This document shows, piece after piece, positions 52,156 through 60,418 of a stretch of DNA of 64,000 nucleotides; the stretch's first letter is position 1, and each line of letters starts with the position of its first letter. Location of the stretch: the NCBI RefSeq assembly GCF_014281965.1, contig NZ_JACFTB010000002.1:186001-250000 (forward strand), written 5' to 3'. A model generated the notes under the pieces. That model had not been told where the DNA came from. It made no database searches and was given only the letters and a program-made list of their open reading frames with translations. The translations under genes were made by a program, and so were the position numbers. Source of the stretch: Rhodococcus sp. BP22 (GTDB lineage: Bacteria > Actinomycetota > Actinomycetes > Mycobacteriales > Mycobacteriaceae).

Positions 52156-52251
52156 TGGAGGTACCGGCCTGCGACGTCGTTCATCGACGGATCGTGGACC
52201 TGAAGCTCGAAATTCTGCCGAGAACTCCGCTCGCGGTTCGTGCGGGCGGCG

Positions 52252-53565
52252 TCAGGCTGCCGCTCGCTCCACTTCGGGTTCGACCAGTTCGACCTGATCT
52301 ACCCACTTGTCGGTGTACTGGAAGTGTGGGCGCCGATCGCCGATGTAGGAGCTGAGCCAAGACACGACCGCCACGTACCGGTTCCTGAAGCCCACCATGT
52401 ACATCAGGTGCACTGCCAGCCAGAGAACCCATGCGATCGGCCCCGCAATGTCCACCTTGCCGAACAGACGCGCGACAGCACTGAATCTACCGACGATCGA
52501 CATACTGCCCTTGTCGACGTAGCGGAACGGTGTGCCTGCCTTCACCTTTCCGGTGATCATCTTGGCCGCGTGCCTACCCTGCTGCATCGCGATGGGGGAT
52601 TGGCCGGGGAGGCTGTTCAATGACGTGACGTCGCCGATGGCGAAGATGTCCGATGCCGAGCCGACAGTCAGGTCGTCGTGAATCAATAGTCGCCCGGCGC
52701 GATCGGTTTCGCACCCTGTTCGCTCGGCGATGGTCGCAGCCAGTGCGCTTGCCTGAACGCCTGCCGACCAGATGACGGTCTTGGCGGCGATGGTGCGTAC
52801 GTCCTTGGTGTCGACGTCTTTGATCGTGACGGTGTCATCGGCGATGTCGGTGACCATGGCACCGGTCACCACTTCCACCCCGGACCGTTCCAGTTTGGCG
52901 CGCGCATACTTGCTCAACCGGCCACCGTAGGCAGGTAATACATCTTTGACGCCGTCGACCAGGGTGACCGTGACGTCATCCGGGGTGATGTCGGGGAACG
53001 AGGCGGCGAAGTAGCGGTGTGCAAGATCGCGGATCTGGCCGGCAAGTTCGACGCCGGTCGCACCAGCGCCGACGACGACGAAGCTCAGGAGTTCACGCTT
53101 GGCGTCGATGTCCGAGGTCAGATGCGCCTCTTCGTAGCAACTCAGGATCTGCTCGCGGAGGGCGATGGCGTCGTCCACGGTCTTGAGGGCGAAAGTGCGG
53201 TCCTTGAACTCGTCGTGACCGAAATATGCCTGCGTAGCGCCGGTAGCGACGATGAGGCGGCCGTACCGGATCGAACGGGTGGAGCCCGCTGCGGTGTAGG
53301 TGAGAACGTGCCGCTCGGGATCTACGTCGACGACGCGACCGAGCCGGACATCGGCCGAGTCGTACTCGGCGAGGATGCGCCTGATCGGCGGGGCAATCTC
53401 TCCCGTCGAGATCATTCCGGTGGCCGCCTGATAGAGCAGCGGTTGGAACAGGTGCTCGGTGGTGCTGGAGATAAGCGAGAACTTCACGCCAGCCTTGCCC
53501 AGAGTCTTGGCGGCAGCCAAAGCTCCGAATCCTGATCCGACGATCACGACCTCGTACTCATCCAC
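52252..53565 (-). CDS. ndh: Type II NADH dehydrogenase (NDH-2)
   Basis: A 437-residue FAD protein feeding electrons from NADH to menaquinone without pumping protons. FAD motif: VIVGSGFGALAAAKTLG at 6-22; NADH motif: VVVGAGATGVELAGQ; FAD-tail motif: IFAIGDVTSL. The C-terminal helical part (AWVLWLAVHLMYMVGFRNRY) forms the membrane-binding region. GTG 53565 follows AGGAGG. It is divergent from a LysR regulator gene, 97 bp away, which is the likely controller. Confidence 0.92.
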   Translation of the reverse strand: MDEYEVVIVGSGFGALAAAKTLGKAGVKFSLISSTTEHLFQPLLYQAATGMISTGEIAPPIRRILAEYDSADVRLGRVVDVDPERHVLTYTAAGSTRSIRYGRLIVATGATQAYFGHDEFKDRTFALKTVDDAIALREQILSCYEEAHLTSDIDAKRELLSFVVVGAGATGVELAGQIRDLAHRYFAASFPDITPDDVTVTLVDGVKDVLPAYGGRLSKYARAKLERSGVEVVTGAMVTDIADDTVTIKDVDTKDVRTIAAKTVIWSAGVQASALAATIAERTGCETDRAGRLLIHDDLTVGSASDIFAIGDVTSLNSLPGQSPIAMQQGRHAAKMITGKVKAGTPFRYVDKGSMSIVGRFSAVARLFGKVDIAGPIAWVLWLAVHLMYMVGFRNRYVAVVSWLSSYIGDRRPHFQYTDKWVDQVELVEPEVERAAA

Positions 53566-53662
53566 GACAAATCCTCCTACTCGAAAGCTGTTAAGTACAT
53601 GCAACGCTTGTATCCGGTCGCTATCAACGCGAAAGATCGCATAGCATCAATGAGCAGAACTC

Positions 53663-54568
53663 ATGGATGGAGAAATAGTGGAACTACGACAGGTGAAATA
53701 CTTCCTCGCCGTCGCCGAGGAGTTGAACTTTTCGCGGGCCGCCGAGCGCTTCTACATCTCCCAGTCCGCAGTCAGCCTGCAGATCGCCAAACTCGAACGC
53801 GAGATGGGCGAGCCCCTGTTCGAACGAACATCGCGATCCGTCCGATTGACCACTGTAGGAGCACAATTGGTGTCGATCGCCCGACACATGATCGAGCTGG
53901 AACAGTCCGCGCTCGCACTGACTGCGCGAAAACGCAACCAACTCAGACTGACCGGCAACATGACGTTCGCCGCGAACGCACTGGCCGCAATCGTGCGTGT
54001 GCGTGAGCAACACCCCGAAGCAGAAATTGACTTCGTACTCAAACGATTCGCCGAACAGATCGAAGCCGTCACCACCGGGGATTGTCAGGTCGCGCTGATC
54101 CGAGGCAGCGTCGAACGATCAGGACTGCAAGCGAAAGAGCTATGGACCGAGGACCTCGTGGTCGTCCTATCGGAGCGGCATCCATTGGCCGACCGAATCG
54201 ACCCGAGCTTGGAAGACCTCGCCGCGTACCCGCTACTGCTGCCCAAGCGCAGCGAACAGATACTGCTGCACCGCATCGTCGAAGGTGCGATGAAGCGCAG
54301 CGGCCTGCGCCTGACCTTCGGCCCACCCGTAGCCCTCGACCACACCGCAAGCGCTGAACTGCTCAATCGCCCGGACTGCTGGTCGATCCTCTACGCCAGC
54401 ACCGCCGCAGGCACCCCCACCAGCGGCCTCGTATTCCGACGGGAAGCAAAGCGTCGGTTACAACTCGCCGTATCTGCAGTCGTCGACGGCACAGTACCCG
54501 CCACCGATATTCAGCGAGACCTCGTTGCGGCACTGGCGGAAACGGCACCCGAACCGCAGGAGAAGTGA
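53663..54568 (+). CDS. LysR family regulator
   Basis: A 301-residue transcription factor: ELRQVKYFLAVAEELNFSRAAERFYISQSAVSLQIAKLEREMGEPLFERTSRSVRLTTVG is the standard LysR helix-turn-helix, followed by the two-lobed effector domain. It is divergent from NDH-2, so it probably senses a respiratory or redox-linked metabolite and controls ndh; that link is inferred from position. Confidence 0.9.
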   Translation: MDGEIVELRQVKYFLAVAEELNFSRAAERFYISQSAVSLQIAKLEREMGEPLFERTSRSVRLTTVGAQLVSIARHMIELEQSALALTARKRNQLRLTGNMTFAANALAAIVRVREQHPEAEIDFVLKRFAEQIEAVTTGDCQVALIRGSVERSGLQAKELWTEDLVVVLSERHPLADRIDPSLEDLAAYPLLLPKRSEQILLHRIVEGAMKRSGLRLTFGPPVALDHTASAELLNRPDCWSILYASTAAGTPTSGLVFRREAKRRLQLAVSAVVDGTVPATDIQRDLVAALAETAPEPQEK

Positions 54569-54579
54569 CCGGCACAAGA

Positions 54580-55191
54580 TCACTGCGGTACAGCAATGAC
54601 CACACCCGACGAGAGCGCTATCTGTTGCTCGGAAACTTCGGCCACACTTTCACGCAACACCAGGTAAGCCTGGTCCAGCGATACGGCCGCGGGCACGCTG
54701 CTCCGGTCGGAGAACTCAACGGTCGACTTGTCTCCCACCGCAATTCGAACAACCGTGGCTCCGACGGAAGGTAGCGCGGTGACTGCAGGGATTGGTGCCG
54801 GGGGATCCGACGGACCCGAGAAAACCTCGATATCGCCGCCTGGAAGGCAGACGACCGTGGAACCGTCGGAGCCGGTGTACTCCCAGGACTCGACCTCTTC
54901 ACGCGAAGCCGCTTCGACAACCGTTCCGTCGTCGAACACGATCGTCAATTCACCGGACTCCGCGTAAGCGACGCTCTCGCACAGACGACCGACGAGAGCA
55001 GCGGCAAGTCGCAGCCCCTCGAACTGATTGTCCTCGTCCACCAGCACGTCACCGATCACGAACTCACTGAACGCAACGGTAGCGCCGCCGGCGAACTCGA
55101 TGCTCAGATCGAAGTCCAACAGAACGCGCGTGACGCGTCGGGACTGCAGTGCAAGTTCCATCGGTGCCGGTGTCATCACTGACGACTCCAA
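54580..55191 (-). CDS. DUF6188-like hypothetical protein
   Basis: A 203-residue protein with two similar beta-rich halves: RVLLDFDLSIEFAGGATVAFSEFVIGDVLVDEDNQFEGLRLAAALVGRLCESVAYAESGELTIVFDDGTVVEAASREEVESWEYTGSDGSTVVCLPGGDIEVFSG, then VRIAVGDKSTVEFSDRSSVPAAV. The ExWEYxG...CLPGG pattern resembles DUF6188. Function unknown. The gene ends 11 bp after the LysR stop (convergent). Confidence 0.7.
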   Translation of the reverse strand: MESSVMTPAPMELALQSRRVTRVLLDFDLSIEFAGGATVAFSEFVIGDVLVDEDNQFEGLRLAAALVGRLCESVAYAESGELTIVFDDGTVVEAASREEVESWEYTGSDGSTVVCLPGGDIEVFSGPSDPPAPIPAVTALPSVGATVVRIAVGDKSTVEFSDRSSVPAAVSLDQAYLVLRESVAEVSEQQIALSSGVVIAVPQ

Positions 55192-55204
55192 TCCAGTGAG
55201 ATTT

Positions 55205-55357
55205 TCATTCGGCCGTTCGGTAGAGCCGCCAGAACCACACTGCCGTCACCGCCAACAAGACAATGCCCGACCCCAGTGCGCCGACAACGAGAAGCATCGT
55301 TCCGAGAGCAGCGAGGCCGATGATCCCTGCCAGCTGAAGTCCGTCCCCGATGTGCAC
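55205..55357 (-). CDS. Small membrane protein
   Basis: A 50-residue frame from GTG 55357: VHIGDGLQLAGIIGLAALGT is followed by a second hydrophobic stretch and ends WFWRLYRTAE, giving two membrane helices and a basic C-terminus. The frame is open to 55537, but that part overlaps the DUF808 gene region and is Arg-rich. It may be translated with the upstream gene on the same strand. Confidence 0.45.
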   Translation of the reverse strand: MHIGDGLQLAGIIGLAALGTMLLVVGALGSGIVLLAVTAVWFWRLYRTAE

Positions 55358-55422
55358 ACCAGAACTGTCCCCTGCCCTGGTCGGGGGCGCAACCTGTGAA
55401 GGCGTTCGGCGGACCCGACGCG

Positions 55423-56364
55423 CTAGTGCGCTTTGGACCGCTTGGCGAGAACGCGGGTGATCCCGAGTTGGCCGCCGACGATTATCAGGCCGACGATCAA
55501 ACCGAGGATCGCGGACGCGATCGTATTGACGATCCATGCCAACACCCCTCCGATGCCGGAGATATCACCGACAGCGTCCTCGAGGTGGTGAACCAGCTGG
55601 TAGATCGGATGAAAACCGAGCTCGTCGATTCCGTTGAGCAAAATATGTCCACCGACCCACAACATGGCAGCGGTTCCGACCACGGACAGGACGGACATGA
55701 CGTGTGGCATCCCACGCACCAGGCCGCGCCCGAACTTCTCGAGCAACCCGGTCGAGTTCTCCGCAAGCTTCAGACCGATGTCATCCATTTTGACGATGAG
55801 CCCGACGACGCCGTAGACGGCAATGGTAATCACGACTGCGACAACTGCAAGGACGACCAAGCGGTTCCAGAAGCCTTCGCTTGCAATGGTATCGAGCGCA
55901 ATGACCATGATCTCCGCTGACAGAATCAGATCTGTACGGACAGCTCCCGAGACGACGCTATCCTCATCGCGCGGCTCGTCTGCCGCCGCCTCATGATGCT
56001 CACCGTGACCGAAGAGCGCGCCCCAAATCTTGTGCACTGCTTCGTAACTGAGATAGCAACCACCGAGCATGAGAATGGGGGTCAGCAGCCACGGAAGGAA
56101 CTGACTGAGCAAGAGCGCGATGGGCAGAATGATGATGAGCTTGTTGCGCAGCGAACCGATGGCGATCCGCTTGATGATGGGCAGTTCGCGCTCGGCGGCG
56201 AGGCCACGAACATACTGTGGCGTCACGGCCGCATCGTCGATGACTACACCGGCGGCCTTGGTTGTCGCTTTCGCGGTCGCCGCCCCGACGTCGTCGATCG
56301 ATGCAGCGGCCAGACGAGCAAGCGCTGCGACGTCGTCGAGAAGAGCAACAAGTCCACCAGCCAT
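55423..56364 (-). CDS. DUF808 (YedI-like) membrane protein
   Basis: A 313-residue protein. MAGGLVALLDDVAALARLAAASIDDVGAATAKATTKAAGVVIDDAAVTPQYV is the highly conserved DUF808 start, then several hydrophobic helices (IIILPIALLLSQFLPWLLTPILMLGGCYLSYEA, VVLAVVAVVITIAVYGVVGLIV). His-rich GHGEHHEAAADE is a soluble loop. Members are inner-membrane proteins of unknown function. Confidence 0.87.
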   Translation of the reverse strand: MAGGLVALLDDVAALARLAAASIDDVGAATAKATTKAAGVVIDDAAVTPQYVRGLAAERELPIIKRIAIGSLRNKLIIILPIALLLSQFLPWLLTPILMLGGCYLSYEAVHKIWGALFGHGEHHEAAADEPRDEDSVVSGAVRTDLILSAEIMVIALDTIASEGFWNRLVVLAVVAVVITIAVYGVVGLIVKMDDIGLKLAENSTGLLEKFGRGLVRGMPHVMSVLSVVGTAAMLWVGGHILLNGIDELGFHPIYQLVHHLEDAVGDISGIGGVLAWIVNTIASAILGLIVGLIIVGGQLGITRVLAKRSKAH

Positions 56365-56581
56365 CACAGACCTCCAGAAATCAGCGCGTAGAACGTATAG
56401 ACGGTCGGTTCCATGAATGCGTCTGATCTCATGAACGTCGGCGTCGGCATCGGTCGTACAGCACAATACCGGCACCGGCCCGCCCGCTACTCTCGGCGAC
56501 TACCGGACAACACGGACACCCGACAACAGCCGGCGGTCCTCGATCTCTGAGTGATCGTGTATCGAGTCGATGAAGCCCAGA

Positions 56582-57019
56582 TCAGGCGTCCGGCTTGTCT
56601 CCGAACATGAGCTCGCGGCCGCTGATCTCTGTAGGGACGATTTCCACAATGTTGTATTTGGTGGTGGGAACCCAGGAGACAAGGTCGAGAGCTTCAGCTT
56701 CGGCGATTTCCGCGGAACTGCTCAGGGTGCGGGCCGTGCCATGCACGACGACGCTCCAACCGGAGACGCCGGGGTTGATGTGATCGACTTCGAAGACGAC
56801 GCGGTTCTCGATGCTGAGTTCGACGAGTTTGGTGCCCTCCGCAGTCCGGAACAACAACCGGCCACTGTCAGCCAGGTAGTTGACGGGAACCACGTCGATC
56901 CGCCCGCCGACCGAGGTCACCAGGCGACCCAGCCTCTCCGAACGCAGCGCATCCCAGCTCTGCTCCTCGGTGAAGACACGAACCGGCCCAGCAGGGTTAT
57001 GCGCATCAGGTGCGATCAT
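56582..57019 (-). CDS. Pyridoxamine 5'-phosphate oxidase-like protein
   Basis: A 145-residue split-barrel flavin/F420-type protein: SERLGRLVTSVGGRIDVVPVNYLADSGRLLFRTAEGTKLVEL...VVFEVDHINPGVSGWSVVVHGTARTL. This is the small actinobacterial PNPOx-like group, which may bind FMN or F420. The substrate is unknown. It is head-to-head with the CBS gene. Confidence 0.85.
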   Translation of the reverse strand: MIAPDAHNPAGPVRVFTEEQSWDALRSERLGRLVTSVGGRIDVVPVNYLADSGRLLFRTAEGTKLVELSIENRVVFEVDHINPGVSGWSVVVHGTARTLSSSAEIAEAEALDLVSWVPTTKYNIVEIVPTEISGRELMFGDKPDA

Positions 57020-57284
57020 GACCCGATTCTCTCACTCCGGGCGCGTTATTGTCTGCCGTATCGGCAACACTTTCGGGGAGCGGCCGCCCGCCCCGTTCAC
57101 CGAGTTCAATGATGTTGTCGGCATAGATTTTTCGGTGTCGGTTCCGTTGCTCACACACTGCCCTGTCACGTCTGTTACACGCTGCCGTGGGGTTAGGGTC
57201 AGAGTGTCCGAAGAGCCCCACGGCGGACCGCGTATCAGCGTTTTTTACGAGAGTCAGTACGGCAGCAAACGGAAGAGGCAAGCT

Positions 57285-57857
57285 ATGAAGGTTCGTGATC
57301 TGATGACCCGCGAGGTCGTGACCGCCCAACGCGACACACCCGTGCGGGAGGCGATCATGCTGTTGACCAGTAAGCGATTCGCAGCGCTCCCGGTCGTCGA
57401 CCGGAAAGGCGCGTTGGTAGGGATCGTGTCGGAATCGGATCTGTTGGCGTTTCAGACATCGAACCCGAAAGCAGTGATCTCGCCGGCAGTGGTCAGCGAA
57501 GTAGAGACAGCGGAACCACAGTGGGAAGCGTCGACCGCGGCAGCGGTTATGTTGGATCGGCATGTGCGCTCGATGCCCGTCGTCGAGTCCGGGATCCTGG
57601 TGGGTGTCATCGCCCGCAGCGACGTGTTGCGAAGCCTGATCATCGGCGACAACGAGGTCATCGCCGCGAAAGTCCGCGCACTGCTCGACGACTACTCCGG
57701 CAGCACCCGCCGATGGGTGATCGCAGTCCGCAGCGGTGGTGTCGTGGAAGTAGGAGGAGGGTTCGACGACGACACCGAACGGCATGTCGTGCACAGGTTG
57801 CTCTCCACCATCGACGGTGTAACCAAGGTGAACCTCGATACTCGTATTTCGGACTGA
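57285..57857 (+). CDS. CBS-pair protein with BON domain
   Basis: A 190-residue protein. Two CBS domains, residues 1-60 (VRDLMTREVVTAQRDTPVREAIMLLTSKRFAALPVVDRKGALVGIVSESDLL) and 75-130 (ASTAAAVMLDRHVRSMPVVESGILVGVIARSDVLRSL), bind adenosyl compounds in relatives. The end (WVIAVRSGGVVEVGGGFDDDTERHVVHRLLSTIDGVTKVNLDTR) is a BON domain. ATG 57285 follows GGAAGAGG. Similar proteins in mycobacteria respond to hypoxia or energy state; not proved here. Confidence 0.87.
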   Translation: MKVRDLMTREVVTAQRDTPVREAIMLLTSKRFAALPVVDRKGALVGIVSESDLLAFQTSNPKAVISPAVVSEVETAEPQWEASTAAAVMLDRHVRSMPVVESGILVGVIARSDVLRSLIIGDNEVIAAKVRALLDDYSGSTRRWVIAVRSGGVVEVGGGFDDDTERHVVHRLLSTIDGVTKVNLDTRISD

Positions 57858-58336
57858 CCTCGCGGGGCCGCACACGGCGGGCGCGTGATTCGTGTAGCGA
57901 CGGGGAGGGTGTGAGGCGGGCTTCATTCGATCGTTCTTCACGAGTGACAGCCGGCGTCATGCTCACCGAAATATTTGTATTATGTTGTGCCCCAGCGTCG
58001 ATATGTGAGCCAACATTGCTGTTTTGCGACCGAACCCCGAGCAACTCGAGGCCGCGTTTCAGCATTCCTGTGTCATGAGACGGGCGGTCCGGTTCAGATC
58101 TCGCGAGTCCGACATCGGCAGACCAACGCGCTTTAGGAGAACCAGTACGAGGTCGACGCGCATGGTCCCGTCCCGGAAGAGGTGCTGCTGTATCCGACCG
58201 TCGGGCGAGACCTCGACGAGTCCGCCACCATCCAGAGGCACCGCTACCGCTACCTGGCCGTCGACCTGGCCGGGCCCGCTACCGAGATCCGGGCAGCACT
58301 GCTCGCAGTGACCGAACAGAATCAGGGACAAACATA
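57858..58336. other. Gene-poor region with a decayed coding remnant
   Basis: About 480 bp between the CBS and DUF6308 genes. The first half has an AT-rich spot (AAATATTTGTATTATG near 57970) but no intact gene. The second half (58137-58320) holds the remnant listed next. Confidence 0.5.
58137..58320 (+). pseudogene. Remnant, possibly the C-terminus of McrC
   Basis: A plus-strand frame after a stop at 58134 reads EEVLLYPTVGRDLDESATIQ, then RHRYRYLAVDLAGPATEIRA and ALLAV. It looks like a gene end cut off by rearrangement: no start, and it runs into the DUF6308 start. The LLYP...L-D...V-D-L...E-I-R pattern recalls the last 50 residues of McrC, the partner of the McrB restriction GTPase. The match is remembered, not searched. 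Confidence 0.3.
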
Positions 58337-58992
58337 TGCTCGAGAACGCACCGATCCGACTGCCGAAGGTCCTCCGCGAGGGGGACGACGCAGCGGCGAT
58401 CGACATCTTGCGCGAGTACTTCACCCACCAGGTCGACAAGACCGGCCACATCCGAACCGGAGCCCGTTGGGACGCGTGGGATCCCAGCGGACGGCGCGCT
58501 GCGGACGCGTACGTCTTCACCACCGACGACCTCGTCGCGGTCACCCTGCTGTCCGTGCAGGTCCAGGCGCAGGGCGCGTGGCTCCTCCTCGGGGAACGCC
58601 GCGACGAGATGGCGGCTCTGCTGACGGATGTGGGGCCGGACCGCGACCTGGCCGAGGAACACGACCCGATGACGGCTGAGTCCCCGGCCTGGCAGTTGGA
58701 GAATGCGCTGCGGGAGATCCACGGCATCGGCCGGACGATCGCCTCGAAGCTCATCGCGCGCAAGCGGCCGCGGCTGTACCCGATCTACGACGAGGTCGTC
58801 GGCCGTCAGCTGGGAACCAAGTCGGCCCACCTCGAACCAATCAGGCTGGCCCTGCGACACGACGACGGGGCACTGCACCATCGGCTGCTCGATCTGCGTG
58901 ATCGGGCCAGCCTGGACGATTCGGTGCCGGCACTGCGGGTCCTGGACGTGCTGGCGTGGATGCAGGGCAAGGGGTACGTCGCGAAGCCTTGA
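58336..58992 (+). CDS. DUF6308 family protein
   Basis: A 218-residue protein: RLPKVLREGDDAAAIDILREYFTHQVDKTGHIRTGARWDAWDPSGRRAADAYVFTTDDLVAVTLLSVQV, then LREIHGIGRTIASKLIARKRPRLYPIYDEVVGRQLG. The second part resembles a helix-hairpin-helix (HGIGRTIASKL), seen in DNA-repair and nuclease proteins. The family has no known function. ATG 58336 follows AGGGA. It sits in a patch of decayed genes, so was probably acquired. Confidence 0.75.
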   Translation: MLENAPIRLPKVLREGDDAAAIDILREYFTHQVDKTGHIRTGARWDAWDPSGRRAADAYVFTTDDLVAVTLLSVQVQAQGAWLLLGERRDEMAALLTDVGPDRDLAEEHDPMTAESPAWQLENALREIHGIGRTIASKLIARKRPRLYPIYDEVVGRQLGTKSAHLEPIRLALRHDDGALHHRLLDLRDRASLDDSVPALRVLDVLAWMQGKGYVAKP

Positions 58993-59002
58993 TCGACTGC
59001 CG

Positions 59003-59130
59003 TCAAGCCTTCGGCAGCACGTAATGCGCGGTGCGACGGCTGCCGCGGAGCTCGACCAGTCCCTTTCCTGCCATTTTCCGCAGTGGTGGATCGGCTGTAG
59101 CCGGGAGCCTCGCGTCCGATCCGCAGAAGC
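59003..59130 (-). pseudogene. Frameshifted winged-helix regulator remnant
   Basis: On the minus strand the region ends in LRKMAGKGLVELRGSRRTAH and a YVLPKA stop, a typical wing of an AlbA/RecG-type winged-helix end, while another frame just before reads LLRIGREAPGYSRSTTAEN, the expected recognition helix. The two halves are in different frames, so the gene is broken by an indel, and no start is seen. Confidence 0.4.
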
Positions 59131-59337
59131 GAGGCGAACATCGTGTTCCAAGGCCGGCGGCGAAGGCGATGGCGTCGACATTTCACGGCGTCGGGCGCAG
59201 GGACCGAACACGGGCAGCACCTGCGCCGGGTACTCAATGCGGCCTGGTTGACCTAGAGTCGCGGTAGGTCGAGGTGGCGGGGAAGATATTGGCGGAGCGA
59301 AACATTGATGGTTTCGTTGCCGACGCCATGCCACTCG

Positions 59338-59802
59338 TCAGGCAGGCGTAGACGGCGCGTGATCGTCGAACTCATTGCTCTTGGCGGCATGCTTGGCGCG
59401 AAGGGCCTCGAGTTGGGCAGACTTGGCCGCGGCAATGCGTTCGCGGGTGGCGGCGGTACGAGCCGGTGCCGGGTCGGGGTCGGGGTCGACGAGGTAGGCA
59501 TCGGGGTCGGGGTCGACGAGGTAGGCATCGGGGTCGGGGGAGTAAACCCCGTGCGGCGGTGTGGGGTCGACGGTGCGCATCGCGTCGGCCAGCACGATGA
59601 ACGGAAGGATGAAGACCCAGATGACGATTCGGTACTCGCCACTTTGGAAGAACACGGCCAGATAGATGCCGTAGCCCAGGAACGCGGTGCCGATGAGACC
59701 GTTGACAACGCGGCGGCCGGGGTGCAGTTCGGAGGCCACCAGCACCACACCGATCACGACGATTCCACTGACGAACAGCATCACCACATAGAAGCCGAAC
59801 AC
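59338..59802 (-). CDS. Small membrane protein with DPDAYLVDP repeats
   Basis: A 154-residue protein. The first 80 residues have three hydrophobic helices (VVMLFVSGIVVIGVVLVAS, GLIGTAFLGYGIYLAVFF, IVIWVFILPFIVLADAM). The rest is hydrophilic, with two exact DPDAYLVDP repeats encoded by a 27-bp tandem repeat (about 59478-59531), then a helix rich in Ala, Lys, Glu and Arg. Function unknown. Confidence 0.68.
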   Translation of the reverse strand: MFGFYVVMLFVSGIVVIGVVLVASELHPGRRVVNGLIGTAFLGYGIYLAVFFQSGEYRIVIWVFILPFIVLADAMRTVDPTPPHGVYSPDPDAYLVDPDPDAYLVDPDPDPAPARTAATRERIAAAKSAQLEALRAKHAAKSNEFDDHAPSTPA

Positions 59803-60418
59803 GGATTCCCCCCGTCACGAGCAGATAGAACGACGATCATCCTAGATCGCCGGCGCCGGGAACTATAACCGAACCCGGTCCCGGGCACCGAGGCTGTGGC
59901 ATCACGGCGTGCGGGTGGACCAATCCTGATCGCATCCGCAATAGCGGGCATGGTGGCGGCACCACTTCGAGTGCTGCACGTCGTACACCAGCCTATCGCC
60001 CTCGTGATAGCCATCGCGCGTGAATCCCGACTCGCGCAGGGTCTTTCGATGCGCAACCACCACACGGTCAGCAGCGCCCACCGATCCAGCGAGTCAACCT
60101 CCACGGCGAAGCGTTTCAGTCGCCACCCCTCGCTGACGCCAGTCTCCGGACAACTCGACCTCATCTGCCGAATCCTCACGGGGCACATCCATCGGCAGTA
60201 GCGGACGTTCTGCGCCGCAACAGGTTCCGGCCGCTGGCGCCCCGCGCGGGCCGATTCGGTCAGCGCGACATGCGGCAGGTAAGTGTGATTGCCTGTGGGG
60301 CAACGGCGACCCGTGAGCTGGTCGGCTCGTGCTGGAATTCTGACCAGTCGAGGGTCGGCGGCGGTCTAGTTGGACTACCGTCGCGCTCCGACAATCTTCG
60401 CTGCAACTCGACAGAGAC
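59803..60418. other. Stretch with no clear full gene downstream of dnaB
   Basis: About 615 bp after the dnaB stop. Apart from the small Cys/His frame at 59902-60081, frames here are mixed and lack ribosome sites. Pieces in different frames (for example RFAVEVDSLDRWALLTVWWLRI at 60050-60115 on the minus strand) read like one protein with a shift, so a decayed gene is possible. No terminator with a T-run is seen. Confidence 0.4.
59902..60081 (-). CDS. Possible small Cys/His protein or remnant
   Basis: A 59-codon minus-strand frame from GTG 60081. It reads RVVVAHRKTLRESGFTRDGY, then HEGDRLVYDVQHSKW and CRHHARYCGCDQDW. The CxHHxxxCxC spacing could bind a metal. A neighbouring frame also looks protein-like upstream, so this may be the end of a frameshifted gene instead. 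Confidence 0.35.
   Translation of the reverse strand: MGAADRVVVAHRKTLRESGFTRDGYHEGDRLVYDVQHSKWCRHHARYCGCDQDWSTRTP

Noticed and set aside
59139-59152. GAACATCGTGTTC as a LexA box
   Set aside because: The spacing between half-sites is 5, not 4, and it lies in a decayed coding remnant.
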